In this document: in pieces, positions 32,522 to 39,978 of the stretch | Layout: every line of letters begins with the position of its first letter | Position numbering within the stretch: position 1 is the first letter of the stretch | From: Hadersleviella sp041745395 | GTDB lineage: Bacteria > Chloroflexota > Anaerolineae > Promineifilales > Promineifilaceae | NCBI GenBank assembly: GCA_041745395.1 | Contig: JBGTIZ010000275.1 | Coordinates: 1-42,996, forward strand | Length of the DNA: 42,996 nucleotides | Direction of reading: 5' to 3' | Notes under the pieces: model-generated | Database searches by the model: none | Seen by the model: the letters and a program-made list of their open reading frames with translations, nothing else | What the model was told of the DNA's origin: nothing | Program-made: the position numbers and the translations under genes

Positions 32522-33585
32522 GTAAACGGCTGTTTTTCTGGTTGGTTTTGGTGTGTCCGCTGTTGTGCCACGGCCGTGTGTTTGCCACCCCTTTCCCACC
32601 GACCCTGCCAGACAACACGCAAATAGGCGAAATCATTGCCCACATCCCCGGTGAAGCCCGCGCCGTGACTGTACAAGGCAATGTGGCCTACATGGGTTTC
32701 GATAATGAGCTGAAAATCATTGACGTGACGAACAAAGAACAGCCCGTGGTTCTGAGCCAATTAACAGTCAGTGACATTATTTGGGACATTGCTGTGCAAG
32801 ATGGGATTGCTTATGTGGTGAATAGTGCGGGCATTGAAATGGTGGATGTAACCACCCTTGAGAACCCGCACTGGTTAGGCGTTTATGCTGAAGAAAGCGC
32901 TCGCCAACTTTATTTAGACGAGTCATACATCTACTTGCTCACTTGGTACGGGTTAAGGATTTTGGATGCATCTGATGCACCCAATTTGATACCAGTAAGC
33001 GCGATGGATATAGAAAGTGCTCGTGACCTTGACGTGCTAGAAGAATATGCCTTTGTTTTGGGTGAAAGTAGCTCTCGCTATTATCTATACGTTATCAACC
33101 TCTCTGATCTAACTAACTTGGAGATAGAGAGAGCGTACGAAGGCGTTCGAGGCCAAAAGATTTATGTGACAAAAACCAAAATTTTAGCAGTTGGAGACCT
33201 ATGTTCGAGTACATGTGGCACTTATTTAGCTGTCGTTGATCTTGATTGGCAAACATTAGATATAGCGGCACGGGGATTCCATAGGACCATTTATCATTCT
33301 GTAGGTACCCAAGCAGTGGAGACCAATAAAATGTACGCCTTTGCGGGTAAGGACATTGGGTTGTGGGTATATAATTACTTTCAAGATGTAGAAACTGGTA
33401 TGCTGCTTTTAATAGATATTTTTCATGTGGGGCGCGTGTGGCAGATTGAGCCGACGGATGATTACATCTACACTGCCAGCACAACGGAATATTACGAGTA
33501 TTTACAAGAGACAAAGGAGGGCGGCTTTTACATTTTACCTGCCCCACCGCTCTTCAATAGCTATTTGCCTGTTATGGTTCGTTAA
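32512..33585 (+). CDS. Secreted LVIVD-repeat (beta-propeller-like) protein
   Basis: 357 residues with an N-terminal signal peptide (KRLFFWLVLVCPLL, cleavage near VFA-TP about residue 26). The mature part shows repeated blocks like VAYMGFDNELKIIDVTN, IAYVVNSAGIEMVDVTT and IYLLTWYGLRILDASD, the pattern of LVIVD-type propeller repeats, which probably bind ligands outside the cell. The start is a GTG at 32512 inside the last codons of guaA (10-base overlap). The gene body, roughly 33060-33420, is clearly AT-richer than its neighbours (about 40% GC in 300 counted bases), and has only one ACGGCCGT copy, in the signal peptide. This suggests later acquisition or fast evolution. Confidence 0.75.
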   Translation: MGVGKRLFFWLVLVCPLLCHGRVFATPFPPTLPDNTQIGEIIAHIPGEARAVTVQGNVAYMGFDNELKIIDVTNKEQPVVLSQLTVSDIIWDIAVQDGIAYVVNSAGIEMVDVTTLENPHWLGVYAEESARQLYLDESYIYLLTWYGLRILDASDAPNLIPVSAMDIESARDLDVLEEYAFVLGESSSRYYLYVINLSDLTNLEIERAYEGVRGQKIYVTKTKILAVGDLCSSTCGTYLAVVDLDWQTLDIAARGFHRTIYHSVGTQAVETNKMYAFAGKDIGLWVYNYFQDVETGMLLLIDIFHVGRVWQIEPTDDYIYTASTTEYYEYLQETKEGGFYILPAPPLFNSYLPVMVR

Positions 33586-33666
33586 GCGAGATGGGCGGGG
33601 ATGATGTTGGAAATAACGGCACAGCTTTCTTTATGGGAATCACCCTTAAGCCACACCAAAATCAGG

Positions 33667-33672
33667 TATACT
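33667..33672 (+). promoter_or_regulatory. Possible -10 element of the MutS-like gene
   Basis: TATACT preceded by AGG, about 100 bases before the ATG at 33771. No clear -35. Confidence 0.35.
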
Positions 33673-33770
33673 CGCTAGCACAAAAGAGTACCTTGTCGCT
33701 AAAATGACCTGCTCCTCTGGGGGAGCGAGGAAGCTAAATTGGTTTATGCCGCTGAAAAAAGGGTTGCTGA

Positions 33771-35450
33771 ATGACCGCAAATAATTTGCCTGTTCGTTTT
33801 AGTTTGTTGTGGCCGGAGTGGGCGCGGATGGAAAACACGGCCGTGTCTCTCCACCCCACCGCCGCCCGCGACCTGAGCCTACACCGCGCCATCAACGAGA
33901 TGAGCGACGGCCCCGCCCGCAACCAAATTGAAACCACCCTCTACACCCTCATCACCGACCCCCAAGTCATCCAATATCGGCAGGCGGTGCTGGGGGATTT
34001 ATGGCAAAATCCCCCCCTGCTGGCGCGGCTCGAAGAACTCGCCCCGCACATCCACGCCCTCGATGCCTATCGCCGCGCCGTAGACCGGCCGCGCACCGCG
34101 CTACAGCAGGTCACTTGGCGACTGGGCGAATTAGAATCGCTCGTTATTTGCGTGGTGGGGCTAAGCGAAATTTTTGCGGAGCTGGGCACAAAAATAGAGT
34201 CGGAAGGCATTCGCGCCCTGATGGGGCTGGTGGCGCGGCTCCAGAGCGACCCCACGTTCCAAAATATGCAACAGAGCCTGCCGGAGTTGCTCCAGCAGGT
34301 GCGTACCAAGGCCAGCGTCACGATTGGGGTTAATTTGGATGGGCGGTTGCGCCCCGTGGCGGCTACGTTGCTCTCGATTAACGCGGAACCGTTTACCACG
34401 GCCGGGTTTTTAGACAAGTTGCTCGGTCGGGGGCGGTCAGGCATTGGTCGCCTGCATGAAGTGCCTCTGCTGGAGCAAGAGACGGGCACGTCGCTGGAGC
34501 GGGAGTTTAGCCCGCTGATGGTGCCTTTGTTCAAGGATTTGGCGGATGTGCTGGAGCGCACCAGCCAGCCCATCGCCAAGGCGTTGACCCAATATGTGGG
34601 CTTGAACAGTAGTTTTTTGGCGGGGCTGAGCCAAGATGTCTCGTTTTATTTGGCGGCCGCGCACTTGATGAAAAAGCTGGATGGGGCGGGTTTGCCGCTT
34701 TGCCAGCCAGAGATTGCGCCGCAGGCGGATAGGATGTGCGAAATTGAGGCGGGGTATAACCTTAATTTGGCGTTGTACCAGATTAAGATGGATTTGCCCG
34801 TGGATCATATCATTTTGAATGATGTGTTTTTGGGGGAGCAACACGGCCGTGTTGCCATCCTCACCGGCCCGAATCAAGGCGGCAAGACGACCTATACCCA
34901 GATGGTGGGACTGTGCCAAATTATGGCGCAAGTGGGCATGTGGGTGCCGGCCAAGTCGGCCGTGATTAGCCCCGTGGACGGCATTTTTACCCATTATCCT
35001 GTCGAGGAGCAGTTGGAAAAGGCGACAGGCCGTTTTGGCGATGAAGCGGAGCGGCTGAGCGGTCTGTTTAACCACGCCTCACGCCATAGCTTGATTTTGC
35101 TCAATGAATCGTTGTCTAGCACCAGCCCGGGGGAAAGTCTGTATTTGGCGCAGGATATTGTGCGGGTTCTGCGTTATATGGGCACACGCGCTATTTTTGG
35201 GACGCATTTGCACCAACTGGCGGCGGATGTGGATCGTTTGAATGAGGACACGGCCGGGGACAGCCGCATTTTTAGCCTGATTGCCTCGCCGATTACGCTG
35301 GATGGGGCGGGGGAGGGGCAGATTCATCGTTCGTACAAGATTGAGCCGGGGCCGCCAGCGGGGCGGAGCTATGCGACGGAGATTGCGCGGAAGTATGGGA
35401 TTAGTTATGACCAGTTGTTGACGCGGCTGGCGGAGCGGGGGGTGGCGTGA
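33771..35450 (+). CDS. MutS-like ATPase lacking the mismatch-binding domain
   Basis: 559 residues. The C-terminal ATPase of the MutS family is clear (about 340-550): Walker A GPNQGGKTT (366-374), FTHYP, the Walker B-like LILLNES with Asn445 and Glu446, SSTSPGES and FGTHLHQLA. The N-terminal part corresponds to the helical core and lever; there is no domain I that recognises mismatches. Known MutS has Asp-Glu at Walker B; here Asp is Asn while Glu is kept, as in some MutS-like branches. Role is unknown; recombination or RNA/DNA structure handling is possible. It converges on the YesL-like gene with a 50-base overlap of coding ends. ATG at 33771 is preceded by only a weak ribosome site. Confidence 0.82.
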   Translation: MTANNLPVRFSLLWPEWARMENTAVSLHPTAARDLSLHRAINEMSDGPARNQIETTLYTLITDPQVIQYRQAVLGDLWQNPPLLARLEELAPHIHALDAYRRAVDRPRTALQQVTWRLGELESLVICVVGLSEIFAELGTKIESEGIRALMGLVARLQSDPTFQNMQQSLPELLQQVRTKASVTIGVNLDGRLRPVAATLLSINAEPFTTAGFLDKLLGRGRSGIGRLHEVPLLEQETGTSLEREFSPLMVPLFKDLADVLERTSQPIAKALTQYVGLNSSFLAGLSQDVSFYLAAAHLMKKLDGAGLPLCQPEIAPQADRMCEIEAGYNLNLALYQIKMDLPVDHIILNDVFLGEQHGRVAILTGPNQGGKTTYTQMVGLCQIMAQVGMWVPAKSAVISPVDGIFTHYPVEEQLEKATGRFGDEAERLSGLFNHASRHSLILLNESLSSTSPGESLYLAQDIVRVLRYMGTRAIFGTHLHQLAADVDRLNEDTAGDSRIFSLIASPITLDGAGEGQIHRSYKIEPGPPAGRSYATEIARKYGISYDQLLTRLAERGVA

Positions 35451-36045
35451 GGACTTTTTCCACGGCCGTGAGGCTGATAAAAGCCAGAAAGGGCAAGACG
35501 CCAAACGCGAGCGGCATAACCGTGACCAAACTGAATACCAAGACCACGGCCGTGAACAAAAAAATGCCTAGCGCGGCCAACGGTTGACTGAACACAAAGC
35601 GCAAGCAATTAAGCCACACGAGGTGTAATCTGCGGTCTGTCTGGGCGAGCCAGAAAGGCCAGAAGAAGAGGTTCATGGTTAGCCAAGCCGTTAAGACTGA
35701 GAGCCACAAAAGCCGTATAAGCAACCAGCCCCAGCCTGTTTCCCCTGCGTAAAAAACCAAATTGACGGCGATAATGCCGATGACAAATCCATTGAGCAAT
35801 GCCCATGCCCAACTGACCCAGAAGGTCTGTTTGAGGTACCGCCAAACGTCTTGATGGCTCCAGTACAAATGTTGTGATGTATCCCGCATGAGAGCAAAAA
35901 CCACGGCCGTGGCGGGCGCGGCGGTGATAATGAGTAGGGTCAGCACCAGCCAGACAAACCCAGCCAGTAACACAGGCACAAACTCATACCACCACAAGGC
36001 CAAGCCACGGCCGATTAAACGCAACGGGTTCAACATCGCCATCAT
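35401..36045 (-). CDS. YesL/DUF624-like membrane protein of the sugar ABC operon
   Basis: 214 residues with about five hydrophobic segments (roughly 20-45, 73-98, 105-122, 128-135 and 160-192). Such YesL-like proteins are regularly found next to carbohydrate ABC transporters of Gram-positive and Chloroflexota genomes; the exact role is not known. It follows the second permease by 6 bases, so it is the last gene of the operon. The hydrophilic C-terminal tail (PPPAPPAASTTGHN) lies in the overlap with the converging MutS-like gene and may be a late extension. Assignment to DUF624 is by topology and context, not by a clear motif. Confidence 0.65.
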   Translation of the reverse strand: MMAMLNPLRLIGRGLALWWYEFVPVLLAGFVWLVLTLLIITAAPATAVVFALMRDTSQHLYWSHQDVWRYLKQTFWVSWAWALLNGFVIGIIAVNLVFYAGETGWGWLLIRLLWLSVLTAWLTMNLFFWPFWLAQTDRRLHLVWLNCLRFVFSQPLAALGIFLFTAVVLVFSLVTVMPLAFGVLPFLAFISLTAVEKVLTPPPAPPAASTTGHN

Positions 36046-36051
36046 ATACCG

Positions 36052-36927
36052 TTATTTAATGCCGCTATAGCTCACGCCTTCGATAAAATATCTCTGGAAA
36101 GTGAAGAAAATAATGGCCATGGGAATGGTGGTGAGCATCGAACCAGCCATGAGCGAGTTCCATTGCAGATTTTGCCCCATACCGCCCCGCAACAGAGCCA
36201 GCCCCAGCGGAAGCGTGTACAAATCCTGAGCGGTGTTGATGACAATCAGAGGGTGCATAAATTCGTTCCACGCGCCCTGAAAGCTGAAAATAATCAGGGC
36301 AACCAAGGCTGGGCGAGCCATGGGCAAAATGACGCGGAAGAAAATTTCAAAGGGATTGGCCCCATCAATGCGGGCCGCCTCCTCTATTTCGCGCGGAATC
36401 GCTTCAAAGAATTGCTTCATGAGAAAGATGCCAAAGCCCGCCGCTAGCTTGGGCACAATCAACCCTGAGTAATTGTCGATCATGCCGAGCTGTTTCAGAA
36501 TGATAAACATGGGGATGATCATGACAATACCGGGAATCATCATGGTTCCCAAGATGATGAGGAACGCCACGCGATTACCAGGAAACCGAATCCGCGCCAA
36601 GGCGTAGCCCGCCATACTGCAAAACAAGACATTGCCAGCCGTGATGCTTAGGGCAACAAAGGCACTGTTAAATGTCCAGCGGGGGACATTATAGGTGGCC
36701 AGCCGTCGATACCCCTCTAGCGTCCAGTCTATGGGCAGAATGCTGACGGGGTTTTGATTGATTTCAGGCAAGGTCTTGAAGCTGGTGCCGATGGCGAGCA
36801 GGAAGGGGTAAATAAACATGCCGGCAATGATAAACAGCAGGGCATAGGACAGGATGGTTTTGAGGATGAGCGGCCAGTCGAGGGAAGACACGGCCGTGGT
36901 TCTAGGCGTAGAAGTTGTCGTGGTCAT
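36052..36927 (-). CDS. Carbohydrate ABC transporter permease, MalG type
   Basis: 291 residues with six membrane segments, the first at about 20-40. The EAA loop that docks the ATPase is EAARIDGANPFEIFFRVILP (about 190-209). It belongs to the MalG/UgpE-like family, the second permease of sugar importers. AAGGAG seven bases upstream supports the ATG at 36927. It begins 15 bases after the MalF-type permease and ends 6 bases before the YesL-like gene. No ATPase gene is present here; a shared ATPase elsewhere would be needed, which is common for this family. Confidence 0.92.
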   Translation of the reverse strand: MTTTTSTPRTTAVSSLDWPLILKTILSYALLFIIAGMFIYPFLLAIGTSFKTLPEINQNPVSILPIDWTLEGYRRLATYNVPRWTFNSAFVALSITAGNVLFCSMAGYALARIRFPGNRVAFLIILGTMMIPGIVMIIPMFIILKQLGMIDNYSGLIVPKLAAGFGIFLMKQFFEAIPREIEEAARIDGANPFEIFFRVILPMARPALVALIIFSFQGAWNEFMHPLIVINTAQDLYTLPLGLALLRGGMGQNLQWNSLMAGSMLTTIPMAIIFFTFQRYFIEGVSYSGIK

Positions 36928-36942
36928 ATCATTGCTCCTTGG

Positions 36943-37983
36943 CTACTCTGCTTCACTACCGGTGATGCGCCGCTGAATCATCGTTAGGGTAAAAATCACG
37001 AAGAAAAGCAAAATCGCCGTGGCCGCCGCCAGACCCATCTGACTATTACCAAACCCATTGCGATAAACGAGATAGGCGATCGTCAAGGTTGTTTTGGCTG
37101 GGCCGCCGCTACTCATCACATACACTTGGTCAAAAACCTGATACGTGCCGATTAGCCCCAAGGTGATGACAAAAAAGAGGGTGGGGCGCATCATGGGTAG
37201 CGTGATATTAAAGAACTGTTGACGATTGTTTGCTCCATCAATCGAAGATGCTTCGTAGACAAAAGTGGGGACATCTTGCAGGGCGGCGATGAAGATGAGC
37301 ATCATCGTGCCAATCGTGGTCCATGTATTCATGAGCATAATCGCCGCGAGGGCAATGCTGGGGCCGCTGAGCCATTGCCACAAACTCAGACCCATGAGGT
37401 TTGTATCGGTTAACAGGGGCACAGACACGGCCGTGATACCTACCCACTCCAGCATGATGTGAAACACCCCCCGCGCATCCGCCATCCACGCAATCGGTTC
37501 CCATAAACCAAAGGTCACGATTTCCAGCATCCTATTGACCAAGCCGCTCCGTTGGTAAAAGAAGAGAAACATCAGGCTAATGGCGACCGAGGAGGTGATA
37601 GAGGGAAAGTAATAGGTCGTACGAAAAAAGCCCTTAAAGCGGAGCAGTCGCTGGTTGATGGTCGTCGCCAAAAGCAGAGAAATAATGGTCTGCGCGGGTA
37701 CGACACCAAGGGCAAAGTAGGTCGTGTTTTTGAGTGATGTGAAAAAGTCACGTTTACGGATGCCATCGTCAATCAGGAGTGCCCGATAGTTGTCAAAGCC
37801 CACCCAACTGGCTTCGCTGGGGGGGCTAATGCCGTTCCAATTGGTAAAGCTGAAGTAAATTGCAAAAATGATGGGGATGATGATGAAGATGGCGAAAATG
37901 ATGATGACGGGAAGCATGAACAGAAACCCGTAAATCGCGTTGAGCCGGTCTTCACCCCGAATGCCAGTTGCTTGCAAGGCCAT
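36943..37983 (-). CDS. Carbohydrate ABC transporter permease, MalF/UgpA type
   Basis: 346 residues with about six to seven membrane segments; an extra periplasm-facing loop of about 40 residues (near 165-200, around GLWEPIAWMADARG) is typical of larger MalF-like subunits. The EAA loop is YEASSIDGANNRQQFFNITL (about 243-262). AGGAG upstream supports ATG at 37983. It pairs with the MalG-type subunit to form the channel. It starts 328 bases downstream of the solute-binding gene, a spacer full of hairpins, which may help set a lower permease level than binding protein. Confidence 0.92.
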   Translation of the reverse strand: MALQATGIRGEDRLNAIYGFLFMLPVIIIFAIFIIIPIIFAIYFSFTNWNGISPPSEASWVGFDNYRALLIDDGIRKRDFFTSLKNTTYFALGVVPAQTIISLLLATTINQRLLRFKGFFRTTYYFPSITSSVAISLMFLFFYQRSGLVNRMLEIVTFGLWEPIAWMADARGVFHIMLEWVGITAVSVPLLTDTNLMGLSLWQWLSGPSIALAAIMLMNTWTTIGTMMLIFIAALQDVPTFVYEASSIDGANNRQQFFNITLPMMRPTLFFVITLGLIGTYQVFDQVYVMSSGGPAKTTLTIAYLVYRNGFGNSQMGLAAATAILLFFVIFTLTMIQRRITGSEAE

Positions 37984-38000
37984 GATGTGTCTCCTGAATT

Positions 38001-38101
38001 ATCTTCCCAAAATGTGGGGGACACGCCTCTCTGGGCACTTTTAACCCAGAGAGACTGCTTATCTTTCGCTAAATGCTCGGAGTTTCTAGCACGGATTTTT
38101 G
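38001..38101 (+). repeat. Hairpin repeat family, copy 2
   Basis: Starts ATCTTCCCAAAATG and matches the copy at 29046 in order of blocks; contains the 9-bp inverted repeat CTCTCTGGG (38027-38035) with CCCAGAGAG (38045-38053). Lies within the ABC operon between the permease start and the hairpins downstream of the binding-protein gene. Confidence 0.7.
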
Positions 38102-38205
38102 GGCATGGTTCAGAAACCCCTTCAAAGTTACCTTTACACTGCTACACTTCCGCAGGCGGCGAGGCGTATGCTCGCTGTAACTGTAAAGATAACTTGAGCC
38201 ATGCC
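38102..38205. repeat. Long nested inverted repeat in the ABC operon spacer
   Basis: GGCATGG (38102-38108) pairs with CCATGCC (38199-38205), and inside it AAGTTACCTTTACA (38125-38138) pairs with TGTAAAGATAACTT (38182-38195) at 13 of 14 positions. The 21-base dispersed element (38150-38170) is in the loop. Could be a folded RNA element in the operon mRNA or a small insertion. Confidence 0.65.
38150..38170 (+). repeat. 21-base dispersed element, copy 2
   Basis: CCGCAGGCGGCGAGGCGTATG, 20 of 21 identical to 30807-30827. Confidence 0.7.
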
Positions 38206-38232
38206 GAAAGCGTGAAGAACTGAGGAAGGGGG

Positions 38233-38281
38233 GCGGACAACACGGCCGTGTGCCAATCAGACAACACGGCCGTGTGTCCGC
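38233..38281. repeat. Hairpin built from two CACGGCCGTG copies
   Basis: GCGGACA (38233-38239) and TGTCCGC (38275-38281) enclose two copies of ACACGGCCGTGTG, so the two arms pair over about 18 bases with one bulged A. It lies 31 bases past the stop of the solute-binding gene and has no T run; it may protect the 3' end of that mRNA rather than terminate. Confidence 0.7.
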
Positions 38282-38311
38282 CAGTCAGAAAGAGAACCAT
38301 TGCGAAATGGG

Positions 38312-39619
38312 CTATTGACCCTGACTCAAAACCTCTTCACCCACTTCCTGCGCGTCCTGCAACACTTGCTCGGCCGTCATCGCCCCTGCAAAAGCTTGCT
38401 GAAGCCCCGCGTTAATTGTGTCGCTAACATCTTGGAAACCAGGGCGGAACTGCCACGGATAAGCATAATCGGCGCCATTCAAGAATGGTTCCAGATCAGG
38501 GTATTGTGCCAGCCAACCGGCACGCAGACTGGCGCGGGTAGGCATCGCCAAACCTAAATCCGTCCACTCCTTCATACCGCTCTCGCCCGTCAGGAAATTA
38601 ACCAACTCAACTGCTTCCGCACGGTTCTGCGTGCCCGTGGGGACACCGTAACAAACCGTGAAGGACATGGTCGCCTTGCCGGCGGGGCCAGCAGGTAACT
38701 CCTCCAGCCCATAATTCAAGTCGGGGAACTGGTCACGCAGGTAAGGCACAATCCAGTTGCCTTCCATCGCCATCGCCGCTTGCCCCTTACCAAACGCCTC
38801 GCCTGGCCAGCCGCTGTCTAAGTCAGCCGGCTGGGCGGCGTACCCATCTCGCACCAACCCCACATAGAATTCGAGCGACTCTTTAGCTTCGGGCGTGTCC
38901 AGCGTCATGGCTGAAAAATCATCATTGGCCACGGTGCCGCCTGCCTGATAGAGAAAGGCGATCCAGCGGGCTATATCGGGCGAAAGAACCATGCCATAGA
39001 CGTTCTCGTCGGCATTGGTTAACTGCTCGGCCGCTGACCGCAAATCATCCCAAGTCCACTCGGCCGTGGGGTAATCTAGACCAGCCGCATCAAACAAATC
39101 TTTGTTGTATTGCAGTGCCAGAGTGCTGAAATCCTTGGGCGGGCAATAAAACGTGTTGTCAATGGTAAAGGCGTCCCGCAGGTTGGGATAGAAGTCGTCT
39201 ATGTTTTCTAGGTCATCGCCTGTAGCACTCAACACATTGGCTTTTACATAATCGGGCAATTTGAAGCTATCGATATAGAACACGTCGGGCGGCGAGCCGC
39301 CAGCCATGCTTGTTTGTAGCTTGGTGTCATAGTCAGGTACGATGTTGAGTTGTACCTGTATATTGTCATTTTGCTCATTGAAGCTGTTTATGATTTGTTG
39401 GAGGCGGGCGTTTTCGGCGTCGGAGCTGGCCCAGCCCATCAACTGTAGTTGGACAACGCCCCCGCTGGTCTCTGCCGGTTGCTGTTCGGTTTGTGTGCCT
39501 GTGGTTATGGGAGCTTCTGGGCTGGCTGGCTGGGTTGTGTTTCCGCAAGCGGTTAGAGCCAACACGGCCGTGGTCAACAATATCAATATCATCGTAATCC
39601 AAACTCGTTTGTGTAACAT
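38312..39619 (-). CDS. Sugar ABC transporter solute-binding lipoprotein
   Basis: 435 residues. The signal peptide ends in the lipobox LALTAC (lipid on Cys25), then a Thr/Pro/Glu linker and a family 1 extracellular solute-binding fold, seen in LQLMGWASSDAENARLQQII, GGSPPDVFYIDSF and GKGQAAMAMEGNW. It captures the sugar outside the membrane for the permeases that follow. The frame extends to 39697, but GAGGAG seven bases before the ATG at 39619 and the signal peptide define the start. The ligand is unknown; the neighbouring phosphorylase points to a glucose disaccharide. Confidence 0.93.
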   Translation of the reverse strand: MLHKRVWITMILILLTTAVLALTACGNTTQPASPEAPITTGTQTEQQPAETSGGVVQLQLMGWASSDAENARLQQIINSFNEQNDNIQVQLNIVPDYDTKLQTSMAGGSPPDVFYIDSFKLPDYVKANVLSATGDDLENIDDFYPNLRDAFTIDNTFYCPPKDFSTLALQYNKDLFDAAGLDYPTAEWTWDDLRSAAEQLTNADENVYGMVLSPDIARWIAFLYQAGGTVANDDFSAMTLDTPEAKESLEFYVGLVRDGYAAQPADLDSGWPGEAFGKGQAAMAMEGNWIVPYLRDQFPDLNYGLEELPAGPAGKATMSFTVCYGVPTGTQNRAEAVELVNFLTGESGMKEWTDLGLAMPTRASLRAGWLAQYPDLEPFLNGADYAYPWQFRPGFQDVSDTINAGLQQAFAGAMTAEQVLQDAQEVGEEVLSQGQ

Positions 39620-39738
39620 CTTGTTTCTCCTCACAATCTTTATCATCTGAGTATTTTTTAGTCTAACGGTCAGTGTGATATTCTTGTGAGCATACACGGC
39701 CGTGTGCCTGCAATGCGTTGCGGCTGTGTTGCTTCACG

Positions 39739-39790
39739 CGGCGGCCTTTCGCTCTTTCATACATAGCGAAGGCCGTCGTTTTTGTCTTTT
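39739..39790 (+). terminator. Terminator-like hairpin between phosphorylase and transporter genes
   Basis: CGGCGGCCTTTCGCT pairs with AGCGAAGGCCGTCG (one bulge), followed on the plus strand by TTTTTGTCTTTT. Both flanking genes are on the minus strand, so a plus-strand role is unclear; it may be a hairpin in the 5' leader region of the binding-protein transcript. Confidence 0.35.
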
Positions 39791-39869
39791 GGCCGACAAA
39801 AGGGGCGGGACGGGGAACCATGTCATTGAGGGACTAATAAAGCATAAAAACCTCCTCCTTCTCCTTTAG

Positions 39870-39978
39870 AACTTACGCACAAGAAGCAGAGCCTCTGCTC
39901 GTAGTAACGGCTTTAGCCGTTTTTTACTCGAGTAAAAAGCGACTAAAGTCGCTACTACAAGCGGGTTGTGCGTAGGTT
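39870..39978. mobile_element. MITE-like element of 109 bp
   Basis: Terminal inverted repeats AACTTACGCACAA (39870-39882) and TTGTGCGTAGGTT (39966-39978) match at 12 of 13 positions. Inside is a large imperfect palindrome around ACTCGAGT with two small hairpins (ACGGCTTTAGCCGT and GCGACTAAAGTCGC) and inverted GTAGTA/TACTAC ends. There is no coding capacity. The right end lies within the GH65 fusion gene and encodes its final residues NLRTTRL and stop. No clear target duplication is visible. Confidence 0.65.

Noticed and set aside
39620..39697. Longer N-terminus of the solute-binding protein
   Set aside because: The signal peptide and GAGGAG site place the start at 39619.
39739..39790. Terminator of the GH65 fusion gene
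   Set aside because: The T run is on the wrong strand for that gene.
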